From Bombus terrestris (Eukaryota; Arthropoda; Insecta; Hymenoptera; Apidae): 64,000 bases of DNA. Each line of letters begins with the position of its first letter. Positions within the stretch are counted from its first letter, which is position 1. Location: positions 1-64,000 of the forward strand of contig NW_025963671.1 in the NCBI RefSeq assembly GCF_910591885.1, written 5' to 3'. Of this stretch, positions 39,811 to 53,700 are shown piece by piece. Below the pieces are notes generated by a model, which was not told where the DNA came from, ran no database searches, and was given only the letters and a program-made list of their open reading frames with translations. Made by a program: the position numbers and the translations under genes.

Positions 39811-42800
39811 TCCTACGGTGTCCAACGGTGTCCCACGTTGTCCCACGTTGTCCCACGTTGTCCCACGTTGTCCCACGTTGTCCCATGTTGTCCAACGATG
39901 TCCAACGGTGTCCAACGGTGTCCAACGATGTCCCACGTTGTCCCACGTTGTTCCACGTTGTCCCACGTTGTCCCACGATGTCCCACGTTGTCCCACGTTG
40001 TCCCACGTTGTCCCACGTTGTCCCACGTTGTCCCACGTTGTCCCACGTTGTCCCACATTGTCCCACGTTGTCCCACGTTGTCCGACGTTGTCCGACGTTG
40101 TCCCACGTTGTCCCACGTTGTCCCACGTTGTCCCACGGTGTCCAGCGATGTCCAACGGTGTCCCACGATGTCCAACGATGTCCAACGATGTCCAACGGTG
40201 TCCAACGGTGTCCCACGTTGTCCCACGTTGTCCCACGTTGTCCCACGGTGTCCAACGATGTCCAACGGTGTCCCACGTTGTCCAACGGTGTCCCACGTTG
40301 TCCCACGTTGTCCCACGTTGTCCCACGTTGTCCCACGTTGTCCCACGTTGTCCCACGTTGTCCCACGTTGTCCCACGTTGTCCTACGTTGTCCCACGTTG
40401 TCCCACGGTGTCCAACGATGTCCAACGGTGTCCAGCGATGTCCAACGGTGTCCCACGATGTCCAACGATGTCCAACGATGTCCAACGGTGTCCAACGGTG
40501 TCCCACGTTGTCCCACGTTGTCCCACGTTGTCCCACGGTGTCCAACGATGTCCAACGGTGTCCCACGTTGTCCGACGGTGTCCCACGTTGTCCCACGTTG
40601 TCCCACGTTGTCCCACGTTGTCCCACGTTGTCCCACGATGTCCCACGTTGTCCCACGTTGTCCCACGTTGTCCCACGTTGTCCCACGTTGTCCCACGTTG
40701 TCCCACGTTGTCCCACGTTGTCCCACGGTGTCCAACGATGTCCAACGGTCTCCAACGGTGTCCCACGGTGTCCCACGGTGTCCCACGTTGTCCCACGTTG
40801 TCCCAAGTTGTCCCACGTTGTCCCACGTTGTCCCACGTTGTCCCACGTTGTCCCACGTTGTCCCACGTTGTCCCACGTTGTCCCACGGTGTCCAACGATG
40901 TCCAACGGTGTCCAACGGTGTCCCACGGTGTCCAACGGTGTCCCACGTTGTCCCACGTTGTCCCACGTTGTCCCACGTTGTCCCACGTTGTCCCATGTTG
41001 TCCAACGATGTCCAACGGTGTCCAACGGTGTCCCACGTTGTCCCACGTTGTCCCACGTTGTCCTACGTTGTCCCACGTTGTCCCACGGTGTCCAACGATG
41101 TCCAACGGTGTCCAGCGATGTCCAACGGTGTCCCACGATGTCCAACGATGTCCAACGATGTCCAACGGTGTCCAACGGTGTCCCACGTTGTCCCACGTTG
41201 TCCCACGTTGTCCCACGGTGTCCAACGATGTCCAACGGTGTCCCACGTTGTCCAACGGTGTCCCACGTTGTCCCACGTTGTCCCACGTTGTCCCACGTTG
41301 TCCCACGTTGTCCCACGATGTCCCACGTTGTCCCACGTTGTCCCACGTTGTCCCACGTTGTCCCACGTTGTCCCACGTTGTCCCACGTTGTCCCACGTTG
41401 TCCCACGGTGTCCAACGATGTCCAACGGTGTCCAACGGTGTCCCACGGTGTCCAACGGTGTCCCACGTTGTCCCACGTTGTCCCACGTTGTCCCACGTTG
41501 TCCCACGTTGTCCCACGTTGTCCAACGATGTCCAACGGTGTCCCACGTTGTCCCACGTTGTTCCATGGTTTCCCACGTTGTCCCACGTTGTCCCACGTTG
41601 TCCCACGGTGTCCAACGATGTCCAACGGTGTCCAACGGTGTCCAACGGTGTCCAACGGTGTCCCACGTTGTCCCACGTTGTCCCACGTTGTCCCACGGTG
41701 TCCAACGATGTCCAACGGTGTCCCACGTTGTCCCACGTTGTCCCACGTTGTCCCACGTTGTCCCACGTTGTCCCACGATGTCCCACGTTGTCCCACGTTG
41801 TCCCACGTTGTCCCACGTTGTCCCACGTTGTCCCACGTTGTCCCACGTTGTCCCACGTTGTCCCACGTTGTCCCACGTTGTCCCACGTTGTCCCACGTTG
41901 TCCCACGTTGTCCCACGTTGTCCCACGGTGTCCAACGGTGTCCAACGATGTCCAACGGTGTCCAACGGTGTCCCACGTTGTCCCACGTTGTCCCACGTTG
42001 TCCCACGTTGTCCCACGGTGTCCAACGATGTCCAACGGTGTCCCACGTTGTCCAACGGTGTCCCACGTTGTCCCACGTTGTCCCACGTTGTCCCACGTTG
42101 TCCCACGGTGTCCAACGGTGTCCAACGATGTCCCACGTTGTCCCACGTTGTTCCACGTTGTCCCACGTTGTCCCACGATGTCCCACGTTGTCCCACGTTG
42201 TCCCACGTTGTCCCACGTTGTCCCACGTTGTCCCACGTTGTCCCACGTTGTCCCACATTGTCCCACGTTGTCCCACGTTGTCCGACGTTGTCCCACGTTG
42301 TCCCACGTTGTCCCACGTTGTCCCACGTTGTCCCACGGTGTCCAGCGATGTCCAACGGTGTCCCACGATGTCCAACGATGTCCAACGATGTCCAACGGTG
42401 TCCAACGGTGTCCCACGTTGTCCCACGTTGTCCCACGTTGTCCCACGGTGTCCAACGATGTCCAACGGTGTCCCACGTTGTCCAACGGTGTCCCACGTTG
42501 TCCCACGTTGTCCCACGTTGTCCCACGTTGTCCCACGTTGTCCCACGTTGTCCCACGTTGTCCCACGTTGTCCCACGTTGTCCCACGTTGTCCCACGGTG
42601 TCCAACGATGTCCAACGGTGTCCAACGGTGTCCCACGGTGTCCAACGGTGTCCCACGTTGTCCCACGTTGTCCCACGTTGTCCCACGTTGTCCCACGTTG
42701 TCCCATGTTGTCCAACGATGTCCAACGGTGTCCCACGTTGTCCCACGTTGTCCCACGTTGTCCCACGATGTCCCACGTTGTCCCACGTTGTCCCACGTTG

Positions 42801-43740
42801 TCCCAAGTTGTCCCACGTTGTCCCACGTTGTCCCACGTTGTCCCACGTTGTCCCACGTTGTCCCACGTTGTCCCACGTTGTCCCACGGTGTCCAACGATG
42901 TCCAACGGTGTCCAACGGTGTCCTACGGTGTCCAACGGTGTCCCACGTTGTCCCACGTTGTCCCACGTTGTCCCACGTTGTCCCACGTTGTCCCATGTTG
43001 TCCAACGATGTCCAACGGTGTCCAACGGTGTCCCACGTTGTCCCACGTTGTCCCACGTTGTCCTACGTTGTCCCACGTTGTCCCACGGTGTCCAACGATG
43101 TCCAACGGTGTCCAGCGATGTCCAACGGTGTCCCACGATGTCCAACGATGTCCAACGATGTCCAACGGTGTCCAACGGTGTCCCACGTTGTCCCACGTTG
43201 TCCCACGTTGTCCCACGGTGTCCAACGATGTCCAACGGTGTCCCACGTTGTCCAACGGTGTCCCACGTTGTCCCACGTTGTCCCACGTTGTCCCACGTGG
43301 TCCCACGTTGTCCCACGATGTCCCACGTTGTCCCACGTTGTCCCACGTTGTCCCACGTTGTCCCACGTTGTCCCACGTTGTCCCACGTTGTCCCACGGTG
43401 TCCAACGATGTCCAACGGTCTCCAACGGTGTCCCACGGTGTCCAACGGTGTCCCACGTTGTCCCACGTTGTCCCAAGTTGTCCCACGTTGTCCCACGTTG
43501 TCCCACGTTGTCCCACGTTGTCCCACGTTGTCCCACGTTGTCCCACGTTGTCCCACGGTGTCCAACGATGTCCAACGGTGTCCAACGGTGTCCCACGGTG
43601 TCCAACGGTGTCCCACGTTGTCCCACGTTGTCCCACGTTGTCCCACGTTGTCCCACGTTGTCCCATGTTGTCCAACGATGTCCAACGGTGTCCAACGGTG
43701 TCCCACGTTGTCCCACGTTGTCCCACGTTGTCCTACGTTG
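39811..43740. repeat. Further domain IV repeat copies
   Basis: The trio of cctacg units occurs at 39813, 40383, 41063 and again at 42923, 43063, 43733. The 140-bp and 680-bp spacings seen near 29.1, 32.6 and 35.3 kb (140 only) reappear as 680 in the first trio and 140 plus 670 in the second. The cacattg tag (40057, 42257) and the ctccaacgg tag (40750, 43420) accompany them. Copies are shuffled relative to one another. Confidence 0.75.
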
Positions 43741-43950
43741 TCCCACGTTGTCCCACGGTGTCCAACGATGTCCAACGGTGTCCAGCGATGTCCAACGGTG
43801 TCCCACGGTGTCCAACGGTGTCCCACGTTGTCCCACGTTGTCCCACGTTGTCCCACGTTGTCCCACGTTGTCCCACGTTGTCCAACGATGTCCAACGGTG
43901 TCCCACGTTGTCCCACGTTGTCCCACGTTGTCCCACGTTGTCCCACGTTG

Positions 43951-44670
43951 TCCCACGTTATCCCACGTTGTCCCACGTTGTCCCACGTTGTCCCACGTTG
44001 TCCCACGTTGTCCCACGTTGTCCCACGATGTCCAACGATGTCCAACGGTGTCCCACGATGTCCAACGATGTCCAACGATGTCCAACGGTGTCCAACGGTG
44101 TCCCACGTTGTCCCACGTTGTCCCGCGTTGTCCCACGGTGTCCAACGATGTCCAACGGTGTCCCACGTTGTCCAACGGTGTCCCACGTTGTCCAACGGTG
44201 TCCCACGTTGTCCCACGTTGTCCCACGTTGTCCCACGTTGTCCCACGATGTCCCACGTTGTCCCACGTTGTCCCACGTTGTCCCACGTTGTCCCACGTTG
44301 TCCCACGTTGTCCCACGTTGTCCCACGTTGTCCCACGTTGTCCCACGTTGTCCCACGGTGTCCAACGATGTCCAACGATGTCCAACGTTGTCCCACGTTG
44401 TCCCACGTTGTCCCACGTTGTCCCACGTTGTCCCACGTTGTCCCACGTGGTCCCACGTTGTCCCACGTTGTCCCACGGTGTCCAACGATGTCCCACGGTG
44501 TCCCACGTTGTCCAACGGTGTCCCACGTTGTCCCACGTTGTCCCACGTTGTCCCACGTTGTCGCACGATGTCCCACGTTGTCCCACGTTGTCCCACGTTG
44601 TCCCACGTTGTCCCACGTTGTCCCACGTTGTCCCTCGTTGTCCCACGTTGTCCCATGTTGTCCAACGATG
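43951..44670. repeat. Block shared with 36511-37510, copy 2
   Basis: Carries the same ordered rare units as 36511-37510 (cgttatccca, cgttgtcgca, cgttgtccct) and is about 290 bp shorter. It ends at the last ccatgttg tag of the window, near 44656, which sets the right edge of domain IV. Confidence 0.75.
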
Positions 44671-44700
44671 TCCAACGGTGTCCCACGTTGTCCCACGTTG

Positions 44701-47700
44701 TCCCACGTTGTCCCACGTTGTCCCACGTTGTCCCACGTTGTCCCACGTTGTCCCACGTTGTCCCACGTTGTCCCACGTTGTCCCACGTTGTCCCACGTTG
44801 TCCCACGTTGTCCCACGTTGTCCCACGTTGTCCCACGTTGTCCCACGATGTCCCACGTTGTCCCACGTTGTCCCACGTTGTCCCACGTTGTCCCACGGTG
44901 TCCAGCGATGTCCAACGGTGTCCCACGATGTCCAACGATGTCCAACGATGTCCAACGGTGTCCAACGGTGTCCCACGTTGTCCCACGTTGTCCCACGTTG
45001 TCCCACGGTGTCCAACGATGTCCAACGGTGTCCCACGTTGTCCAACGGTGTCCCACGTTGTCCCACGTTGTCCCACGTTGTCCCACGTTGTCCCACGTTG
45101 TCCCACGTTGTCCCACGTTGTCCCACGTTGTCCCACGGTGTCCAACGATGTCCAACGGTGTCCAACGGTGTCCCACGGTGTCCAACGGTGTCCCACGTTG
45201 TCCCACGTTGTCCCACGTTGTCCCACGTTGTCCCACGTTGTCCCACGTTGTCCCACGTTGTCCAACGATGTCCAACGGTGTCCCACGTTGTCCCACGTTG
45301 TTCCATGGTTTCCCACGTTGTCCCACGTTGTCCCACGTTGTCCCACGGTGTCCAACGATGTCCAACGGTGTCCAACGGTGTCCAACGGTGTCCAACGGTG
45401 TCCCACGTTGTCCCACGTTGTCCCACGTTGTCCCACGGTGTCCAACGATGTCCAACGGTGTCCCACGTTGTCCCACGTTGTCCCACGTTGTCCCACGTTG
45501 TCCCACGTTGTCCCACGATGTCCCACGTTGTCCCACGTTGTCCCACGTTGTCCCACGTTGTCCCACGTTGTCCCACGTTGTCCCACGTTGTCCCACGTTG
45601 TCCCACGTTGTCCCACGTTGTCCCACGTTGTCCCACGTTGTCCCACGTTGTCCCACGTTGTCCCACGTTGTCCCACGTTGTCCCACGTTGTCCCACGGTG
45701 TCCAACGGTGTCCAACGATGTCCCACGTTGTCCCACGTTGTCCCACGTTGTCCCACGTTGTCCCACGATGTCCCACGTTGTCCCACGTTGTCCCACGTTG
45801 TCCCACGTTGTCCCACGTTGTCCCACGTTGTCCCACGTTGTCCCACGTTGTCCCACGTTGTCCCACGGTGTCCAACGATGTCCAACGGTGTCCAGCGATG
45901 TCCAACGGTGTCCCACGTTGTCCCACGTTTTCCCACGTTGTCCCACGTTGTCCCACGGTGTCCAACGATGTCCAACGATGTCCAACGGTGTCCCACGTTG
46001 TCCCACGTTGTTCCATGGTTTCCCACGTTGTCCCACGTTGTCCCACGTTGTCCCACGTTGTCCCACGTTGTCCAACGGTGTCCAACGGTGTCCCACGGTG
46101 TCCAACGTTGTCCCACGTGGTCCCACGTTGTCCCACGTTGTCCCACGTTGTCCCACGTTGTCCCACGTTGTCCCACGTTGTCCAACGGTGTCCCACGTTG
46201 TCCCACGTTGTCCCACGTTGTCCCACGTTGTCCCACGTTGTCCCACGTTGTTCGACGTTGTCCCACGTTGTCCCACGTTGTCCCACGTTGTCCCACGTTG
46301 TCCCACGTTGTCCCACGTTGTCCCACGTTGTCCCACGTTGTCCCACGTTGTCCCACGTTGTCCCACGTTGTCCCACGGTGTCCAACGATGTCCAACGGTG
46401 TCCAACGGTGTCCCACGGTGTCCAACGGTGTCCCACGTTGTCCCACGTTGTCCCACGTTGTCCCAAGTTGTCCCACGTTGTCCCACGTTGTCCCACGTTG
46501 TCCAACGATGTCCAACGGTGTCCCACGTTGTCCCACGTTGTTCCATGGTTTCCCACGTTGTCCCACGTTGTCCCACGTTGTCCCACGGTGTCCAACGATG
46601 TCCAACGGTGTCCAACGGTGTCCAACGGTGTCCAACGGTGTCCCACGTTGTCCCACGTTGTCCCACGTTGTCCCACGGTGTCCAACGATGTCCAACGATG
46701 TCCCACGTTGTCCCACGTTGTCCCACGTTGTCCCACGTTGTCCCACGATGTCCCACGTTGTCCCACGTTGTCCCACGTTGTCCCACGTTGTCCCACGTTG
46801 TCCCACGTTGTCCCACGTTGTCCCACGTTGTCCCACGTTGTCCCACGTTGTCCCACGTTGTCCCACGTTGTCCCACGGTGTCCAACGATGTCCAACGGTG
46901 TCCAGCGATGTCCAACGGTGTCCCACGTTGTCCCACGTTTTCCCACGTTGTCCCACGTTGTCCCACGGTGTCCAACGATGTCCAACGATGTCCAACGGTG
47001 TCCCACGTTGTCCCACGTTGTTCCATGGTTTCCCACGTTGTCCCACGTTGTCCCACGTTGTCCCACGTTGTCCCACGTTGTCCAACGGTGTCCAACGGTG
47101 TCCCACGGTGTCCAACGTTGTCCCACGTTGTCCCACGTTGTCCCACGTTGTCCCACGTTGTCCCACGTTGTCCCACGTTGTCCAACGATGTCCAACGGTG
47201 TCCCACGTTGTCCCACGTTGTCCCACGTTGTCCCACGTTGTCCCACGTTGTCCCACGTTGTCCGACGTTGTCCCACGTTGTCCCACGTTGTCCCACGTTG
47301 TCCCACGTTGTCCCACGGTGTCCAACGATGTCCAACGGTGTCCAACGGTGTCCAACGATGTCCCACGTTGTCCCACGTTGTCCCACGTTGTCCCACGGTG
47401 TCCAACGATGTCCAACGGTGTCCCACGTTGTCCCACGTTGTCCCACGTTGTCCCACGTTGTCCCACGTTGTCCCACGTTGTCCCACGTTGTCCCACGTTG
47501 TCCCACGTTGTCCCACGTTGTCCCACGGTGTCCAACGGTGTCCAACGATGTCCAACGGTGTCCAACGGTGTCCCACGTTGTCCCACGTTGTCCCACGTTG
47601 TCCCACGGTGTCCAACGATGTCCAACGGTGTCCCACGTTGTCCCACGTTGTCCCACGTTGTCCCTCGTTGTCCCACGTTGTCCCACGATGTCCCACGTTG

Positions 47701-50700
47701 TCCCACGTTGCCCCACGTTGTCCCACGTTGTCCCACGTTGTCCCACGTTGTCCCACGTTGTCCCACGTTGTCCCACGGTGTCCAACGATGTCCAACGGTG
47801 TCCAGCGATGTCCAACGGTGTCCCACGATGTCCAACGATGTCCAACGATGTCCAACGGTGTCCAACGGTGTCCCACGTTGTCCCACGTTGTCCCACGTTG
47901 TCCCACGGTGTCCAACGATGTCCAACGGTGTCCCACGTTGTCCAACGGTGTCCCACGTTGTCCCACGTTGTCCCACGTTGTCCCACGTTGTCCCACGTTG
48001 TCCCACGATGTCCCACGTTGTCCCACGTTGTCCCACGTTGTCCCACGTTGTCCCACGTTGTCCCACGTTGTCCCACGTTGTCCCACGTTGTCCCACGGTG
48101 TCCAACGATGTCCAACGGTGTCCAACGGTGTCCCACGGTGTCCAACGGTGTCCCACGTTGTCCCACGTTGTCCCACGTTGTCCCACGTTGTCCCACGTTG
48201 TCCCACGTTGTCCAACGATGTCCAACGGTGTCCCACGTTGTCCCACGTTGTCCCACGTTGTCCCACGTTGTCCCACGTTGTCCCACGGTGTCCAAAGATG
48301 TCCAACGATGTCCAACGGTGTCCCACGATGTCCAACGATGTCCAACGATGTCCAACGGTGTCCAACGGTGTCCCACGTTGTCCCACGTTGTCCCGCGTTG
48401 TCCCACGGTGTCCAACGATGTCCAACGGTGTCCCACGTTGTCCAACGGTGTCCCACGTTGTCCAACGGTGTCCCACGTTGTCCAACGGTGTCCCACGTTG
48501 TCCCACGTTGTCCCACGTTGTCCCACGTTGTCCCACTATGTCCCACGTTGTCCCACGTTGTCCCACGTTGTCCCAAGTTGTCCCACGTTGTCCCACGTTG
48601 TCCCACGTTGTCCCACGTTGTCCCACGTTGTCCCACGTTGTCCCACGGTGTCCAACGATGTCCAACGGTGTCCCACGTTGTCCCACGTTGTCCCACGTTG
48701 TCCCACGTTGTCCCACGTTGTCCCACGTTGTCCCACGTTGTCCCACGTTGTCCCACGATATCCCACGTTGTCCCACGTTGCCCCACGTTGTCCCACGGTG
48801 TCCAACGATGTCCAACGGTGTCCCACGTTGTCCCACGTTGTCCCACGTTGTCCCACGTTGTCCCACGTTGTCCCACGTTGTCCCACGTTGTCCCACGTTG
48901 TCCCACGGTGTCCAACGATGTCCAACGGTGTCCAACGGTGTCCAACGATGTCCCACGTTGTCCCACGTTGTCCCACGTTGTCCCACGGTGTCCAACGATG
49001 TCCAACGGTGTCCCACGTTGTCCCACGTTGTCCCACGTTGTCCCACGTTGTCCCACGTTGTCCCACGTTGTCCCACGTTGTCCCACGTTGTCCCACGTTG
49101 TCCCACGTTGTCCCACGGTGTCCAACGGTGTCCAACGATGTCCAACGGTGTCCAACGGTGTCCCACGTTGTCCCACGTTGTCCCACGTTGTCCCACGGTG
49201 TCCAACGATGTCCAACGGTGTCCCACGTTGTCCCACGTTGTCCCACGTTGTCCCTCGTTGTCCCACGTTGTCCCACGATGTCCCACGTTGTCCCACGTTG
49301 CCCCACGTTGTCCCACGTTGTCCCACGTTGTCCCACGTTGTCCCACGTTGTCCCACGTTGTCCCACGGTGTCCAACGATGTCCAACGGTGTCCAGCGATG
49401 TCCAACGGTGTCCCACGATGTCCAACGATGTCCAACGATGTCCAACGGTGTCCAACGGTGTCCCACGTTGTCCCACGTTGTCCCACGTTGTCCCACGGTG
49501 TCCAACGATGTCCAACGGTGTCCCACGTTGTCCAACGGTGTCCCACGTTGTCCCACGTTGTCCCACGTTGTCCCACGTTGTCCCACGTTGTCCCACGATG
49601 TCCCACGTTGTCCCACGTTGTCCCACGTTGTCCCACGTTGTCCCACGTTGTCCCACGTTGTCCCACGTTGTCCCACGTTGTCCCACGGTGTCCAACGATG
49701 TCCAACGGTGTCCAACGGTGTCCCACGGTGTCCAACGGTGTCCCACGTTGTCCCACGTTGTCCCACGTTGTCCCACGTTGTCCCACGTTGTCCCACGTTG
49801 TCCCACGTTGTCCAACGATGTCCAACGGTGTCCCACGTTGTCCCACGTTGTCCCACGTTGTCCCACGTTGTCCCACGTTGTCCCACGTTGTCCCACGTTG
49901 TCCCACGTTGTCCCACGTTGTCCCACGTTGTCCCACGGTGTCCAAAGATGTCCAACGATGTCCAACGGTGTCCCACGATGTCCAACGATGTCCAACGATG
50001 TCCAACGGTGTCCAACGGTGTCCCACGTTGTCCCACGTTGTCCCGCGTTGTCCCACGGTGTCCAACGATGTCCAACGGTGTCCCACGTTGTCCAACGGTG
50101 TCCCACGTTGTCCAACGGTGTCCCACGTTGTCCAACGGTGTCCCACGTTGTCCCACGTTGTCCCACGTTGTCCCACGTTGTCCCACTATGTCCCACGTTG
50201 TCCCACGTTGTCCCACGTTGTCCCAAGTTGTCCCACGTTGTCCCACGTTGTCCCACGTTGTCCCACGTTGTCCCACGTTGTCCCACGTTGTCCCACGGTG
50301 TCCAACGATGTCCAACGGTGTCCCACGTTGTCCCACGTTGTCCCACGTTGTCCCACGTTGTCCCACGTTGTCCCACGTTGTCCCACGTTGTCCCACGTTG
50401 TCCCACGATATCCCACGTTGTCCCACGTTGCCCCACGTTGTCCCACGGTGTCCAACGATGTCCAACGGTGTCCCACGTTGTCCCACGTTGTCCCACGTTG
50501 TCCCACGTTGTCCCGCGTTGTCCCACGATGTCCCACGTTGTCCCACGTTGCCCCACGTTGTCCCACGTTGTCCCACGTTGTCCCACGTTGTCCCACGTTG
50601 TCCCACGTTGTCCCACGGTGTCCAACGATGTCCAACGGTGTCCAGCGATGTCCAACGGTGTCCCACGATGTCCAACGATGTCCAACGATGTCCAACGTTG

Positions 50701-53700
50701 TCCAACGGTGTCCCACGTTGTCCCACGTTGTCCCACGTTGTCCCACGGTGTCCAACGATGTCCAACGGTGTCCCACGTTGTCCAACGGTGTCCCACGTTG
50801 TCCCACGTTGTCCCACGTTGTCCCACGTTGTCCCACGTTGTCCCACGATGTCCCACGTTGTCCCACGTTGTCCCACGTTGTCCCACGTTGTCCCACGTTG
50901 TCCCACGTTGTCCCACGTTGTCCCACGTTGTCCCACGGTGTCCAACGATGTCCAACGGTGTCCAACGGTGTCCCACGGTGTCCAACGGTGCCCCACGTTG
51001 TCCCACGTTGTCCCACGTTGTCCCACGTTGTCCCACGTTGTCCCACGTTGTCCCACGTTGTCCAACGATGTCCAACGGTGTCCCACGTTGTCCCACGTTG
51101 TCCCACGTTGTCCCACGTTGTCCCACGTTGTCCCACGTTGTCCCACGTTGTCCCACGTTGTCCCACGTTGTCCCACGTTGTCCCACGTTGTCCCACGGTG
51201 TCCAACGATGTCCAACGATGTCCAACGGTGTCCCACGATGTCCAACGATGTCCAACGATGTCCAACGGTGTCCAACGGTTTCCCACGTTGTCCCACGTTG
51301 TCCCACGTTGTCCCACGGTGTCCAACGATGTCCAACGGTGTCCCACGTTGTCCAACGGTGTCCCACGTTGTCCCACGTTGTCCCACGTTGTCCCACGTTG
51401 TCCCACGATGTCCCACGTTGTCCCACGTTGTCCCACGTTGTCCCAAGTTGTCCCGCGTTGTCCCACGTTGTCCCACGTTGTCCCACGTTGTCCCACGTTG
51501 TCCCACGTTGTCCCACGTTGTCCCACGGTGTCCAACGATGTCCAACGGTGTCCAACGGTGTCCCACGGTGTCCAACGGTGTCCCACGTTGTACCACGTTG
51601 TCCCGCGTTGTCCCACGTTGTCCCACGTTGTCCCACGTTGTCCCACGTTGTCCCACGTTGTCCCACGTTGTCCCACGGTGTCCAACGGTGTCCAACGATG
51701 TCCCACGTTGTCCAACGGTGTCCCACGTTGTCCCACGTTGTCCCACGTTGTCCCACGTTGTCCCACGATGTCCCACGTTGTCCCACGTTGTCCCACGTTG
51801 TCCCAAGTTGTCCCACGTTGTCCCACGTTGTCCCACGTTGTCCCACGTTGTCCCACGTTGTCCCACGTTGTCCCACGTTGTCCCACGGTGTCCAACGATG
51901 TCCAACGGTGTCCAACGGTGTCCCACGGTGTCCAACGGTGTCCCACGTTGTCCCACGTTGTCCCGCGTTGTCCCACGTTGTCCCACGTTGTCCCACGTTG
52001 TCCCACGGTGTCCAACGATGTCCCACGTTGTCCCACGTTGTCCAACGGTGTCCCACGTTGTCCCACGTTGTCCCACGTTGTCCCACGTTGTCCCACGTTG
52101 TCCCACGGTGTCCAACGATGTCCAACGGTGTCCAACGGTGTCCCACGGTGTCCAACGGTGTCCCACGTTGTCCCACGTTGTCCCGCGTTGTCCCACGTTG
52201 TCCCACGGTGTCCAACGATGTCCAACGGTGTCCAACGGTGTCCCACGGTGTCCAACGGTGTCCCACGTTGTCCCACGTTGTCCCACGTTGTCCCACGTTG
52301 TCCCACGTTGTCCCACGTTGTCCAACGATGTCCAACGGTGTCCCACGTTGTCCCACGTTGTCCCACGTTGTCCCACGTTGTCCCACGTTGTCCCACGTTG
52401 TCCCACGTTGTCCCACGTTGTCCCACGTTGTCCCACGTTGTCCCACGTTGTCCCACGGTGTCCAACGATGTCCAACGATGTCCAACGGTGTCCCACGATG
52501 TCCAACGATGTCCAACGATGTCCAACGGTGTCCAACGGTGTCCCACGTTGTCCCACGTTGTCCCACGTTGTCCCACGGTGTCCAACGATGTCCAACGGTG
52601 TCCCACGTTGTCCAACGGTGTCCCACGTTGTCCCAAGTTGTCCCACGTTGTCCCACGTTGTCCCACGATGTCCCACGTTGTCCCACGTTGTCCCACGTTG
52701 TCCCAAGTTGTCCCACGTTGTCCCACGTTGTCCCACGTTGTCCCACGTTGTCCCACGGTGTCCAACGATGTCCAACGGTGTCCAACGGTGTCCCACGGTG
52801 TCCAACGGTGTCCCACGTTGTCCCACGTTGTCCCGCGTTGTCCCAAGTTGTCCCACGTTGTCCCACGTTGTCCCACGTTGTCCCACGATGTCCCACGTTG
52901 TCCCACGTTGTCCCACGTTGTCCCACGTTGTCCCACGTTGTCCCACGTTGTCCCACGTTGTCCCACGTTGTCCCACGTTGTCCCACGTTGTCCCACGTTG
53001 TCCCACGTTGTCCCACGTTGTCCCACGTTGTCCCACGTTGTCCCACGTTGTCCCACGTTGTCCCACGGTGTCCAACGATGTCCAACGATGTCCAACGGTG
53101 TCCCACGATGTCCAACGATGTCCATCGATGTCCAACGGTGTCCAACGGTTTCCCACGTTGTCCCACGTTGTCCCACGTTGTCCCACGGTGTCCAACGATG
53201 TCCAACGGTGTCCCACGTTGTCCAACGGTGTCCCACGTTGTCCCAGGTTGTCCCACGTTGTCCCACGTTGTCCCACGATGTCCCACGTTGTCCCACGTTG
53301 TCCCACGTTGTCCCAAGTTGTCCCACGTTGTCCCACGTTGTCCCACGGTGTCCAACGGTGTCCAACGATGTCCCACGTTGTCCCACGTTGTCCCACGGTG
53401 TCCAACGATGTCCAACGGTGTCCAACGGTGTCCCACGGTGTCCAACGGTGTCCCACGTTGTACCACGTTGTCCCGCGTTGTCCCACGTTGTCCCACGTTG
53501 TCCCACGTTGTCCCACGTTGTCCCACGTTGTCCCACGTTGTCCCACGTTGTCCCACGTTGTCCCACGTTGTCCCACGTTGTCCCACGTTGTCCCACGTTG
53601 TCCCACGGTGTCCAACGGTGTCCAACGATGTCCCACGTTGTCCCACGTTGTCCCACGTTGTCCCACGTTGTCCCACGATGTCCCACGTTGTCCCACGTTG

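Larger units (their letters stand above)
27031..44700. repeat. Array domain IV, ccatgttg and cctacg tags
   Basis: The tag ccatgttgtccaa occurs about 19 times, near 27047, 28886, 29176, 29856, 32416, 32706, 33386, 35396, 35906, 37046, 37496, 38826, 39596, 39886, 40996, 42706, 43006, 43666 and 44656, and I did not see it elsewhere. The tag cctacg is nearly confined to the domain (once more at 59693). Dimers are sparse: about 28139, 30421, 31671, 33951, 38231, 39371, 41561. The domain appears to be built from several shuffled copies of a repeat of about 2.7-3.5 kb. No genes. Confidence 0.75.
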
